Positions 11,845 through 23,469 of a stretch of 64,000 nt of DNA are shown piece after piece (the stretch's first letter is position 1; every line of letters starts with the position of its first letter). The stretch is taken from the NCBI GenBank assembly GCA_025093985.1, contig JACAAK010000008.1:558001-622000 (forward strand), read 5' to 3'. This DNA comes from Calvatia gigantea. Taxonomy: Eukaryota; Basidiomycota; Agaricomycetes; Agaricales; Lycoperdaceae. A program made the translations under genes and the position numbers. Under the pieces are notes generated by a model that was not told the DNA's origin, searched no databases, and saw nothing but the letters and a program-made list of their open reading frames with translations.

Positions 11845-13106
11845 TTAGAGCCATACAAAGGTCGGACGCGTCGGAATGTCCAAATTCCTCACAACGACCT
11901 TCATATCCCTCCCACCCTCCTCCCTCTTCAAAATAATCGTACCAACATTTCCAGCAACGCCCGAAGCGATCAAAAATTCCTCCGCTCCCTTTTCCTCTGA
12001 ACCAAATTCCATTCCTCGGATCTGGTCGAGGCCCGTAAAAACGTGTTTGACAAGCTGTAACCTTTCATCCTTCTTTCCTTTGTTGACCAATTCGAAGATG
12101 GCGATAGCGTCCCCGCGTGGGTCTTGTGTGCCGAGGTTTCAATTCGAGACGTAGATGTAGGGTTTTGGGAAACGTTTTGTTGGGGATGGGATGAGAATTT
12201 CTGAGGCGGCGAAAGAGGAATTGAAAGGAGGGTTTGGGGGGATGATGGATACGTCTGAGAGGATGGGGGATGTTCCATTTGAAGCGGTTGGGATGGGCTG
12301 GACGGTTAGAGTTGAGCTTAGTTCATGCAGGGTGAATAGTCTGTCCTCTAGTTCACCGTTAGTGTTGGTCCTTGTGACTGATGGAAAGGGAAAGGTAGAT
12401 ACCGAAGATGACGATGTGGCGTGGTCCGCTTCCTGGTGGTTGGGGGATGGAGCCTTGGATGACGAATGAAGATGGATCGGTTGAGTTTCGGACTAATCGC
12501 CAGATGGTATCTTGACCCTCAACGATACCCCTCGAGTCAACTCTCTGGACATGCACCGACAAGACGGAGAGATAAAGACTCACCTTGTCGGGTACGAGAA
12601 CCTCGTTCCCATGTTCCACCGTCATATGAGGGTGAGACACCGTATTAGGTTTCAGCGGGAAGGTTATCAAGGACGCATGCTGATCAAAGCGCAGCGGCGA
12701 TCCCGTAGTTGGGATGATTCGCCCATTGCCGGAGTCGTAGTTCATCACGGCTACTTGGCCTGTGGAAAGCGCTGCGGCGTAGGCGGGACGGTTGCCTTCT
12801 GTGAGAATGGTATCTTGGGGAGGTGAGAGTGTCCCGTCTGCATTGATGATGAAGGATTGTAGGGCGCCCGATGGGGTTTTTTCGTTTACCGCGCTGGGAT
12901 GGGAAAGTCGATCAGTGTGAGATGCGAAGAAAAAGGTTTGGGATTCGCTAGAGTATACTGGCGTTTGTTGGATGCTGAGAGATCCATGAGGAATTAACGC
13001 CCGTCGGAGAGCGGCCTGTCACGGATAAGGTTGAAGTTTGAGAATTGAATAAGTAGGTGGTGATGAAGACGTCGAATCCACCCGCGAGAATTCTGAAGGA
13101 GACCAT
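11845..13106 (-). pseudogene. Lactonase-family beta-propeller, copy A, decayed
   Basis: This is a second copy of the gene at 15645-16908. Compared with copy B, the first donor has changed from GTAAAT to GCGAAT (about 12950). The acceptor before the last exon has lost its A (AACAG to AACG, about 12350). The segment TYVSN-type YIYVSN is followed by TGA where copy B has AGA (about 12140). These are independent disabling changes of different kinds. Much of the propeller is still readable, for example RLQLVKHVFTGLDQIRGMEF near the C-terminus and FDQHASLITFPLKPNTVSHP in the middle. Expect either no product or a truncated one. Confidence 0.75.
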
Positions 13107-13598
13107 ATTTCCCGAGTTGTTGGGGTGGGGAGGGCGGAAAGAGCAAGGGGATTCAGGTATTCCATGGACATATATAGTTTTACCTTGGGAGTCTGTGATC
13201 AGTTTCGGTATTCAATGTGAGGTGTTTGCATCATGGATTACCCTTGAAGGATGATAATAATACATCGAAGCAACGAAACGAAGGGCAAAGATGTGGCAAG
13301 TGCTCGGCTGAGGGTGGTGTGGGAAGTGCAGCTGCTCGGTGCAAGTGTATGGGCTCTTTTATGTTGAGGGGGAAGCCCTTTGGCATATGGTAGAAGAGTG
13401 GGTGGGGGTGATTCGCAACCGGGTCACCTGGTGCGTGTGGTGCAGGTGTGTAGGGGAGACCTCGACATCGGGCTTTAAGGCCATACTTAAATACTCATAG
13501 TTTGGCCTAAACTTCATCGCGCTGGAAACTATGACCATGCTTGGCCTACCCCAGAGATTGATGAAGAGCACCTTCATACCCTTGTTGTTAGATTACGG

Positions 13599-14203
13599 AA
13601 GAAGGTCCCATGATGTACCGGAAGCTCGAAAAAACCGGCCCCCATATCCCATTCGGACTTCGCTGTATGTGGAGAAGCCGCCTGGATAGGGAAGCAATTG
13701 GTTTTAACAATATTGAATGGCGTAGGATCGACCTTGTGCGTGTTTGAATCAATGAGGCACTATGTCGATAACGGTAGTGCATCGGTTATAACGTAAGGTT
13801 GTGATATGGAGACGGTATTGACCACAGCGACTTTACGGTCGTGGAAGACGTAGATATAATTCGGTGCGTCTTGGTATACGGCTGTCTCGCGGATTGCAAG
13901 GCGTCGGATGAGGTAATACCAAAGTGAGATGTTCATTCCTGCAATCCGGGAGGTCAGTGGCATTAAACAATTAATGATCCACTGAAGATAACACACCTAA
14001 TGCCTGGATGTCCCCTTATGACCAGAGCAACGCACACATCCGAACCGGCAGGATGTGAATCGGAACTGTGCAACCTTTCTGTTGTCTCTAACACATTCGA
14101 GTCTCAGTGACATATCCGTTTGCTTTGGTAGGTACCCGCCAGCTTGCGCAAATGTTGAAGGAACGTCAGGAGTGTCAAACGTCCTTATCGAGTGATATTT
14201 CAC
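13599..14203 (-). pseudogene. Unknown conserved gene, copy B, truncated at the duplication junction
   Basis: Matches the 5' two thirds of the gene at 9901-10882: KYHSIRTFDTPDVPSTFAQ (14140-14200), then AIRETAVYQDAPNYIYVFHD (about 13860), then a frame-broken stretch ending in SFRYIMGPSSVI. The homology stops at about 13600, exactly where unit B begins, so the last exons were left behind. A possible intron runs from GTCATA near 14010 to TTGCAG near 13940. Frame breaks after VNTVSIS suggest decay. Confidence 0.55.
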
Positions 14204-14589
14204 ATACAGTAATTGGTAGTTGCCAGCACGACATCGTCGTAAAGATGTCAGGCATCTTCATAGGCTTGTACGTACTCTGGGCGAAACGTCCTCGTTCGCG
14301 TGCTGGGAACTTTCATGCGGAGGACTAGGTAGCCGTCATTCTCGTCGGGCCTCTCATCTGGGAGACTGGTTCATGCCAAGCGGAGTTCCAGATTTGGTAC
14401 ACCGGGTCTTTCCGGTCAAGTTTTGTGACCAATGTTGGGTGTTCCTTTATGAGATCATCAATGGTCGTACTAGGGGGAAGTTTAGGAGAAACATAGAGTC
14501 TTTATATTCAACAAGATGGGCAGAGACCTCTTCCCCACATATCCTCAGACCCTCTCCTACAATCAACCAAATCAAACTGGTTTGCCAAC

Positions 14590-15521
14590 ATGGCTAACCC
14601 TGTCATTGGAAAAGTTTTATTTGTAAGAATCTAGTTATATCTAGATGTGAATATCAACTTGAAAGAATATAGGATCCACCATCTAGTCAAATGATTCTTC
14701 TTCAAAATGCTTTTGAAGAGGTCTATGACACTTTACACAAGTTTCACTTGGCTCATGTTGCTCTGGAAAAGTCACACTCTTTTTCTGCTGCATTGTCCAC
14801 ATACTGCACATTCAAGAGGAGAGTGTTTGAACAGCTCTTCCATCTTCAAAGTGCTGTTCGAGTTGCCTATTATTGTGCTAAAGTTCACTTCACTATTCCA
14901 CATTTGGTATTGAAGGATCCCAAGCTTGCACTCAAATCTGCTAGGTACCTCAGTGGCAGCTATAGATATCAGATAGAAAGGTTTTATAATGTTGTTGTTG
15001 GTGTCAAGAAAGAGAAGTTAAACTGGAAACGAATTATAAATGGAATTTTTTCTACTTTTGCAGATATTAATTTAGGTAAAGAAATAAAGCCTCAACATAA
15101 GCTAGTGATTGACATACAAATAATTTTAGGGCCAATGGAAGAAGACACTCCACAAGCCTTTATTTTCAGCCAAGAGGGTGCACAGGCCATTCTCCAATTT
15201 TTTGAAAAGCTTGATTGTATTGCTGAGACATGTACAGTCCTAGCAGACTACTACAGTTCTGCTTCGGAGTGTTTGGGTTATCTGGATGAAAACTTTTTGG
15301 ATTCAATGAGCCTCCCTTCCCATGCAGAGGTGAGGGCTACTACCAAACTCTGGGAGGAACATGACAAAATGCTCTTGCGTATGGTCAAGCAACTTCATTC
15401 GGTAGCCTGTGACCCGAAAGGATTTTCACATCCATTCTCTCCTTCTCTTAACCAACCATTTTGGAAAGTTCCAAAGAAGAACGCAGCATTGTGGCAACAA
15501 TATACTTGTATAGGATATTAG
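14590..15521 (+). CDS. Unknown protein, 293 aa, intact copy B
   Basis: Not recognised. Exon 1 at 14590-14622 encodes MANPVIGKVLF. A 50-bp intron follows, with GTAAGA and AATATAG. Exon 2 at 14673-15521 continues in frame as DPPSSQMILLQNAFEE to a TAG. The protein is rich in helices, His, Tyr and Phe, with a moderately hydrophobic N-terminal half. I see no signal peptide, strong membrane helix or catalytic motif. The DNA is more AT-rich than neighbouring genes, which hints at a different origin. A truncated sibling lies at 11268-11723. A TATA-like AGTCTTTATATTCAAC lies upstream at about 14500. Confidence 0.65.
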
Positions 15522-15644
15522 TAGTCACTGATGATAATGTATGGCCAATATTAGCAGCCATCCAGTCAAGTTCAGAGTTGTGTATACTGTAGTATACGAG
15601 ACAAGCAATGATTAGATTTTTACTTGACACATGAGCACAACTAG

Positions 15645-16908
15645 TTAGAGCCACACAAAGCTCGTACGCGTCGGAATGTCCAAGTTCCTCGCAACGACCT
15701 TCATATCCCTCCCACCCTCCTCCCTCTTCAAAATAATCGTACCCGCATTTCCAGCAACGCCAGAAGCGATCAAAAATTCCTCCGCTCCCTTTCCCGCCGC
15801 CGGACCGAATTCCATTCCTCGGATCTGGTCGAGGCCCGTAAAAACGTGTTTGACAAGCTGTAACCTTTCATCCTTCTTTCCTTTGTTGACCAATTCGAAG
15901 ATGGCGATAGGCGTCCCCGCGTGGGTCTTGTGTGCCGAGGTTTCTGTTCGAGACGTAGATGTAGGGTTTTGAGAAGCGGCGGGTTGGGGGTGGGATGAGG
16001 ATTTCTGCTGATGCGAAGGAGGAGTTGAGGGGAGGGTTTGGGGGGATGATGGATACGTTTGAGAGGATAGTGGATGTTCCGTTTGGAGCGGTTGGGATGG
16101 GTTGGACGGTTAGAGTTGAGCTTAGTTCGTGGATGGCGAATAGTCTGTCCTCTAGTTCACCTGTTAGTGTTGATTCTCGGCAATGATGGGAAGGGAAGGG
16201 TAAATACCGAAGATGGCGATGTGACGTGGTCCGCTTCCTGGTGGTTGGGGAATAGAGCCTTGGAATTACGAATGAGGACGGATCGGTTGAGTTTCGAACG
16301 AGTCGCCAGATGGTATCTTGACCCTTGACAACACCCCTCGAGTCAGCTCTCTAGGTACAAACAAGAGAGAGAGAGGCGGGTGCCTACCAAGTCGGGTATG
16401 AAAACCTCATTTCCGTGTTCAACCGCCATATGAGGATGAGACACCGTATTAGGTTTCTGCGGGAAGGTTATCACGGACGCATGTTGATCAAAGCGCAGCG
16501 ATGATCCCGTAGTTGGGATGATTCGCCCATTGCCGGTGCCATAATTCATCACGGCTACTTGGCCTGTAGAAAGTGCTGCAGTGAATGCGGGAAGGTCGCC
16601 CTCTGTGGGAATGGTGTCTTGGGGAGGTGAGAGTGTCCCGTCTGCGTTGATGATGAAGGATTGTAGAGCGCCTGATGGAGTTTCATTCACTGCACTGAGA
16701 TGGTAAAGTTGATCAGTGTGAGATGCGAAGAGAAAGGTTTTAAGATTTACTAGAGTATGCTGGCGTTCGTCGGATGTTGGGAGATCCATGAAGGATCCAC
16801 GCCCGTCGGAGAGCGGCTCGCGACAGATAGTGTCGAAGTTTGAGAATTGAACAAGTAAGTGGCAATGAAGACGTCGTATCCACCCGCGAGAATCTTGAAG
16901 GAGACCAT
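15645..16908 (-). CDS. Lactonase-family seven-bladed beta-propeller, 4 exons, two +1 frame breaks
   Basis: Resembles fungal 6-phosphogluconolactonase-like/isomerase YbhE-type propellers. Exons on minus: 16751-16908, 16388-16694, 16208-16323, 15645-16160. Two single-base excesses (about 16265 and about 15910) must be removed for the frame to close. The result is 1095 nt, 364 aa. At the second site copy A has one base fewer and reads correctly. Recognisable segments: NETPSGALQSFIINADGTLS, FDQHASVITFPQKPNTVSHP and the ending AGTIILKREEGGRDMKV. There is no signal peptide, so a cytosolic product is likely. The true substrate of this fungal subgroup is unknown. A C-rich tract precedes the ATG on the coding strand. 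Whether the frame breaks are real decides if this is a gene or a pseudogene. Confidence 0.7.
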
Positions 16909-16923
16909 GTTGCCCGAGATGTT

Positions 16924-16944
16924 GGGGGGGGGGAGGGGGGGGGG
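16924..16944 (+). repeat. Poly-G/poly-C tract upstream of lactonase copy B
   Basis: Two G runs of about ten are separated by a single A. On the lactonase coding strand this is a C-rich run ending about 15 bases before its ATG at 16908. Copy A has only a short C-rich stretch at the same place, so the tract grew after duplication. Confidence 0.9.
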
Positions 16945-17404
16945 AAAAAGAACAAAGGAGATTCCCTGAACATAAATAGTTTCACCACCTAAGAAGTCTG
17001 TGATCAAGTTTCGGTATTCAATGTGTGAGGTGTTGTATCATGTGTTACCAAGGACAATAATAAGTACATCGAAGCGACGAAACAAAGGGCGAAGATGTGG
17101 CAAGTGCTCGGCTGAGGGTGGTGTGGGAAGTGCGGCTGCTGGGTGCAATCGTATGGGCTCTTTTATATTAGAAGGAGAAGCCCCTTGGCATACGGTAGAA
17201 GAGTGGGTGGGCCGGCGATTCGTAAGCCTTCACGGAGAGATTTGATGGATGAGCACCTTCATACACCCGTGTGTTGTTAGAGAGATTACGGCAGTGTGTG
17301 TCGACGATCATGTGTTATTGATTGAAATATTCGCACGGTGGGGTTGGTGTCTGTTGGGTGTTGTTCGCTTCTGTGTTGGCTCTTTTCTCTGCCAACAAGC
17401 AACA

Positions 17405-20400
17405 ATGGCGTTGCAATCAACAACACAGGCCACTCTCAACATCCCCTCTCAAATCATGGCCTCAACCGTATCACGCCCTGTATCCGTCGCTGTCCATTCA
17501 TCCTCAACTCCAAACCACCCTCGCAGACAACGCGCATCTCACACAGTCGTCTCCTCACAACAAGATGATTCAAACTCAAACTCTCCTTACACAGATGTCT
17601 ACCATCATCCAGCCGTTGAGGCTTACATGGCCGCCCATCCCCGCCGTACCATCCCCAGGTTTGGCCCTTACCTCCTTCTCCAAACTCTAGGAGAAGGCGA
17701 GTTTGGCAAAGTCAAACTCGGCATTCACGTCCAGTGGGGTGAAGAAGTTGCTGTTAAGCTCATCAGACGCGGCAACGTAGACAACGCTATTCGTCTATCC
17801 AAAGTCGAACGCGAGATCGAGGTCCTCAGGGTACGTTTATTTTTTTCTGCTTTTTTTTTCATGCCTTTCAACTTCTTAACCTATCCATCCCTTCTCTTTC
17901 GTTGTTACATAGACACTCAAACACCCAAACATCGTCCGTCTCTACGACGTCATAGAGACAGACAAATACATCGGCATCATCCTCGAATACGCCTCCGGCG
18001 GTGAACTATTCGACCACATCCTCGCCCACCGTTACCTCAAAGAGAAAGACGCCGCCAAACTCTTTTCCCAGCTCATCTCAGGTGTCTGGTACATCCATCA
18101 AAAGAAAATCGTCCACCGCGACCTCAAACTCGAGAACCTCCTCCTCGATCGTAACAGGAACGTCATCATCACAGACTTTGGCTTCGCCAACCGCTTTGAA
18201 CACAAAGCAGATGATCTCATGCAGACTAGCTGTGGTAGCCCTTGCTACGCCGCCCCAGAATTAGTCATCAGCGAAGGCCTCTACGTCGGCAGTGCTGTTG
18301 ATATTTGGAGTTGTGGGGTTATTCCTATATGCTATGCTTGCTGGTTACCTCCCCTTTGACGACGATCCAGCCAACCCGGATGGTGATAACATTAATCTAC
18401 TCTACAAGTACATCGTCAGCACTCCCCTCTCCTTTCCCGACTATATCTCCGGGGAGGCTAGGGACCTTCTGAGTATGATGCTCGTACCCGACCCCACACG
18501 ACGCGCCAATCTCGACAGCGTCATGCGTCACAATTGGCTCTCCGCTCACGTTGGTACCCCACGAACAGACGGTATCCCCAACGCTTTCGGGAAAATCGTA
18601 GAAGAACTCGAACGGGCAGCGTTAGACCAGCATCAACAACGTCGTCTAGCTTATCAACGTCAAATGCGTGCAGCAGCTATGGCCCAGAATAATAATGCTG
18701 CCACCAATTCGTCAACATCTCACCGCTCTCACCACCACGGCCGTGAAGCTACACACCCTGGTCTTCCAAGTCGGAGTCATTCTACGCAACCCGAACATCT
18801 TATTTACACTTCGAACGCTCCTAATGACCAGAATCAGAATCAGAATCAGAATTTACATCAGTCGACGTCGTCCCCATCTGGTGGTAGAGATCCGGTACCA
18901 GCAACGCCAACAAATGGGAATGCGCTTACGGGGATGGGCAAGAAACCTGCTTATGGGAGCCCGAGTGCCCACGGTATCATCTCAGATGATCCGTTTGGGC
19001 CTCCGCCTGGTCAAGCTCCAGTTTCGTCCTCACTTGGGGCTGTCGCTGTTGTTGCTTCTTCCAGGATTTCAGAGGAGAAACCTCCCACCACCACCGCTCA
19101 AGCAAATGGCAGTCCCCCACAAGCTGCGGGTAGTAAAGGCCATAAACAGAACAACAGTGGAGGAGGAGGAAGTGGGTTCAGGCATACGATTCAAGTGGAG
19201 TATGATGAACCGAGGAGTGGTAGTAATCGGAGAAGTGATGAACGTCGTGGACGTTCTGGGACTGGGGAACATGCTCATGCTGCGGGTTCTCATGCTACTT
19301 CGTCGTCGACGCAACCGCCTCAACAGCAACAACAACAACTGTCATTACAGCCTCAGCCGCAGCAATCTGCCAAGGAGAGACGTGTTTCTGGGACATCGAC
19401 TAAACCTTTACCCGTATCACCCACACCCCTCTCGACAGCGACGGTGCCGGCTTCTACTGCGGTACCCACGAGTCCGCCGAAATCGTTACCGGCTGTACCT
19501 ACCCCCCCATCCGCACCGGCACCCGCTCCCCCACAGCCCCCTAGTAAGATCCCAACAGCAAGCGGCCGTTCGGCGACTATATCTCTCCTCCCGCAACAAC
19601 AACAACAACAACAACAACACAAAGATATATCCGCGCAGCCTGATACCCATACCCACGTCCCCGCATCAGATACCATTACCAAGGATTCACCCGGAAAGGA
19701 CAAGGAACGGGAAAAGGAAAAGGAAAGGGATAAAGAGACTGCTAGTACGACGAGTGCCACTTCGTCTTTTTCTCAGAAGACTGGACATAAGAAAGGTTCT
19801 AGCGTTGATAGATTCGCATTCGTCAAGATTTTCGGTGGTGGGAACAACAATAATGCAAGCCCTGCGAGTCCAGCTACTGCGAGTGCTACCACACCAACTG
19901 TGGGAAGTCGCGTACCATCCGAATCGGGTGTTAACGCAAGTGCTGCGTCGTTATTGACCGCCTCACCCGACAAAATCGAGAAGGACAGTAAGAGTAATAC
20001 CGGAGGAAGGGGTGGTAGGAGAAACACCTTAACCGTAATGGTCGAACCCCTCCGATCCATTCGTGGTCGATCGGGAAAGAGCAAGAATGCGACGTTACCA
20101 CCCGAACAACCCAAGCACATCCGCGGCGTCGCTCGCGCCACCCCCACTTCCTTCCGCTCCTACGCCTATCTCTGCGAAAGGCTCGCATAGTGCTGGATCG
20201 GTCAATTTGGATGGTGGGTCGAGTGTTACGGGTGGAACTACCGCGGGGGGAGGAGGAGGAGGGGAGAGCGGGAATGAGTCCGGGATGCCTGCTTCGACGA
20301 GTAAAGCGAGGAAGGTTATGGCTTGGTTTAGGACTAAATCAAAGGGTCGGGATTCGTTGGGCGTTGTTGGTTCTACCCCGCCACCACCTCCATTATCAGC

Positions 20401-21674
20401 AGCAGCAGCAGCAGTAGTAGTAGTGGGTGAGGAACACCAGCAGCAGCAACAGCGGGAAGAGCAAATGCTTAATGTACCCGCGAATGTGAACCATCCAGAG
20501 TTGACGCTTACGACTCCCACTTCTACAACGACAAAGATCCCTGTTGTGGCTGGTGTACCAAAAACGCCTACTGCGCCTGGACACCCGAAGAGAAGCGCGT
20601 CGGCGACGACGGATCATTCGGTTATGACGTTCTCTACACCCAACTTTGTTCAAAAGTTCAGGAATAGTGTTACAGTCGGCGGTTCATCTTCGTCGAAATC
20701 CCCACACCATAAACAGTCCCAACAACAGCAGCAACAGCAACAGCAGCAATCGCCGAAACACCCACATGAGAAGTTGAGAATCCACCATGGTGCGGTTGAT
20801 CAGACGACGATTACGACGAGACCGCCTGCGGAGGTTATGAAACATGTTAGGGAGATTTTGGAGGGGATGGGTGTGGAGATTATGCTTGAGAGTGAGTATA
20901 AGTATAGATGTGTGAGGCAGAAGAGGAAGAAGGGTGTTGTTGGGGTGCAGCCTACGCAGATTGGGGCTCCTCCCCTAATTGGAGGAGGTAGCGGTGGTGG
21001 TGGTGGTGGTGGTGGTGGTGGTGGTATAGGTGTGAATGTTACTTCGGCGGCTGCGGGTTTGAATGGACAGAAAGATAGTGACGTGGCGGCGTTTACTATG
21101 CTTGGGAGCGCTGCTTCTAATGGGGTGAGTTGCGTTTTTCCTTGACTTTTTTCCCGAAGTTGACGAGGTGGGTTTTAGGTGGATAAACGTGGTTTACCGA
21201 TTCCCTCTCAAACATCATTCGGAGCAACAGGCAATATGCTTCGTGGTCTCCTCATGCGCCGTCAATCTTCCCAAGTCTCCGCTGTTTCTTCACACCATCC
21301 GGCCGTTTCTACCGGAATGGCCTTTAACGATGAGAATTCCGTCGTGATTTCACTCAGTACGCCACCATCTGAGGGTCTGTCTAATGGACCAGCAGGAACG
21401 GTTGTGGTGATGCAGGAAACGACGTATGGAGACCCGACGCAGGATGCTGGAGATGAAGTGCGGTTCAGTGTGGAGTTGACGAGGATTGATAGGTTGAACC
21501 ATATGTTCAGTTTGGATATTAGGAGGTTGAAGGGGAATTTGAGGAGCTATAAGTTTTTGTATGATACCGTTCGGCAGTGAGTGTCTTTCTTCCTTTTTGT
21601 TTTCGGTTTTGTAATGGAGGCTGATATCGCTGTTTTCGTGTAGACGTGCGGATTTGCAGAGGTTGGGTCAGTGA
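17405..21674 (+). CDS. CAMKL-type Ser/Thr kinase with C-terminal KA1 domain, two +1 frame breaks
   Basis: Large fungal kinase of the KIN1/KIN4/MARK-like group. Exons 17405-17830, 17913-21124, 21179-21576, 21644-21674. After discounting one excess base at about 18324 and one at about 20068 the coding length is 4065 nt, 1354 aa, and all phases close. Motifs: glycine loop [14 protein letters not shown] Lys in [19 protein letters not shown] in [11 protein letters not shown] in CYAAPELV. The first break falls in the C-lobe, right after DIWSCGV, and the second after [11 protein letters not shown]. The long middle is disordered, with Gln, Gly, Pro and Ser runs. The last 300 residues hold [21 protein letters not shown] and the KA1 core [13 protein letters not shown], ending [12 protein letters not shown]1-only paralogue lies at 8751-9420. 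An alternative in-frame start lies at 17456. Confidence 0.82.
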
Positions 21675-23372
21675 ATGGCCCCTACTTGACTGACGCATCT
21701 CCCTTGCCAACCATTGTATCACCACACATATCAAGAAAAACCACACGAAAAGGACAGAATATTGAATGGAGTAGAGTTCTATGCGTATGCCTGAGCTTTT
21801 ATGTTTTATGCGTATTGTGGACGCTTCTGGACGGTTGGTGGTGTTTTGAACCCCTAACATTTTCTTTCTTCTGTCGTCCCCCGCAATATTTTGCACCCAT
21901 TTTCACCTTCACCGTCGTTTCACGACCTGATGATAAGGTCCCATTACCTCCATTATTTCTCCCCCCTTCATACAACTTTATGTAGCTTTCCCTGTTCGAT
22001 TTTCTGTCTTGACGGCTCTTGCCTTCTTTTCTTCTCTCAACAGGCCCACCCTGGTTCTCCTTTCGTCGTAACATAGGAACTCATCATACCCTAATGATAT
22101 CCACTTTCCACATTCTCTGCGTTGTTGCTGACTTGTGCGTGTGTGCGCCTAGCGTTGTAGGTAGTTCTCTTTCTCTGAACACTTTCTGGTCTCCACCGCG
22201 TCCGGGCATGTTGAGAAATGAGCTTGTTGCCATGTCAAATCCATCCGAGCTGCCGTACTTAGACAGCTCATTTAATGTTAAGTATCTCTCTTGAACTGTT
22301 CTGCTTAAAAGGGGGAGATGAAGGGTAACGTCATCCGAATTAACTGCGCTGATTTGAGTCTTGGGGCGGCTTCTGTCTATATGATCTTAGTGGCATTAAC
22401 TCGAGGCCAACTCGTTTGGTGCGGACTTTGCCCTCAGCACTGAGCTGACGTACAACTGCGGAGGAACATTGACAACATTATCTGCCCTTTAGTACCGCAA
22501 TGAGCTGTGAATGAAAACCCAATTCGGGAGAAACCCGAACGATTGTCGGTGCTATGTACGACTGGAGTCGTGGTCAATGATTATCGAACTTTCATTTTGG
22601 AGCGTTATATTGGATTGACACACTACTGCGGAGGACCACGACAACACTATCTGCACTTTTACACCCCAAAACCGGGAAATTTTCAGATGCCCTGTGTGTG
22701 TATGTCTCTCGCATAATATCGGTATTACGACTGAACGGTCAAACTTTTCATTTCGGAGCGCACTATTACTGACACTGTGTCCGTGCTTCCCTTCTCATAC
22801 TCTGATATATTTACTGGTCCGTCACTTCGATGTCTCCTTGAGCGTTGTCAATTCTATCCGGAAAAGGAGGCCTCCTTTCTGCTGACAACCAGGTTAGTCG
22901 TCGTATATGCGTGCGCAGCCCGCGAAGCCAAACGGACACAACTCACGAACTCCTTTATCATAGCCCCCCCCCCCCCGCTAGTCTAGATCTGGAACTGCAC
23001 CTTTGTGGTAAATTCACACCAGGAGGAACAACTCGTGCTTGTGGGCCGTAACCCATACCCATGGTACCGTCAGTGGGTTAGACACATTTGCCGGTCAAAC
23101 ATCCCCGCCTGCACACTAATGGTGTCATACCTTGTGGACTCCCCATAATGTGATGTATGACGGCGTGAAGAGGGTGGAGTCTCATCAGTTTGGCTGGAGC
23201 AAGCTAGCTAAGTACCAATCAAGTCCTGTTCTTTTGATGACGTCATACGGTGCGTTATTTTTGGACACAACTTAGTTCCTCAAGGCTGAAGCAGATATTA
23301 ACACCATTCTCAGCGATGGTGGGTTGCACAGGAGTCAAACGTTGAACACTGTTGAACAGTTGAAATCATATT
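21675..23372. other. Gene-poor stretch with diverged short repeats
   Basis: I see no gene. Related words recur, for example ACAACTGCGGAGGAACATTG at 22451 against CACTACTGCGGAGGACCACG at 22621, and TTTCATTTTGGAGCG at 22590 against TTTTCATTTCGGAGCG at 22746. These look like old, diverged copies of a unit of roughly 150-170 bases. A run of 13 C lies at 22964-22976. The left end is the kinase 3' UTR. Confidence 0.4.
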
Positions 23373-23413
23373 ATGTCACTCTAAGTAGACCCACCTGCTT
23401 CCTGCTATAAAAA
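23373..23413 (+). promoter_or_regulatory. Core promoter of secreted gene 1: shared upstream element and TATA box
   Basis: ATGTCACTCTAAG at 23373-23385 is followed after 20 bases by TATAAAAA at 23406-23413, about 57 bases before the ATG. The same two elements, in the same order, precede the inverted paralogue at 27109-27518. Confidence 0.6.
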
Positions 23414-23469
23414 CCCCATGTGCAGTCTGTACCCACACCCCCAACCATATTAGCCCCCCCCCATCCACA

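Larger units (their letters stand above)
10303..13598. repeat. Tandem segmental duplication, unit A
   Basis: Unit A matches unit B (13601-17291) gene for gene and in the same orientation: unknown gene (-), second unknown gene (+), lactonase (-). The left edge is set by CATGATGTAC at 10311, which matches 13609. The right edge is set by ATTACGG ending at 13598, which matches 17291. The offset grows from about 3.30 kb at the left to about 3.80 kb at the right, mostly because unit A lacks 472 bases within the plus-strand gene. Confidence 0.85.
13601..17291. repeat. Tandem segmental duplication, unit B
   Basis: Second unit of the duplication described for 10303-13598. Its right edge, at 17291, is only about 115 bases before the chosen kinase start codon at 17405. 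Part of the kinase 5' region is therefore duplicated sequence that also lies at 13261-13598. Confidence 0.85.

Noticed and set aside
18300..18330. Programmed +1 frameshifting in the kinase
   Set aside because: The same +1 pattern appears in unrelated genes without a common slippery motif, so sequencing error is simpler.
18668..19957. Long open frame of 429 codons overlapping the kinase in another frame
   Set aside because: Its Arg/Leu-rich composition is a shadow of the kinase's Ser/Pro/Gln-rich low-complexity region. No homology or splice logic.
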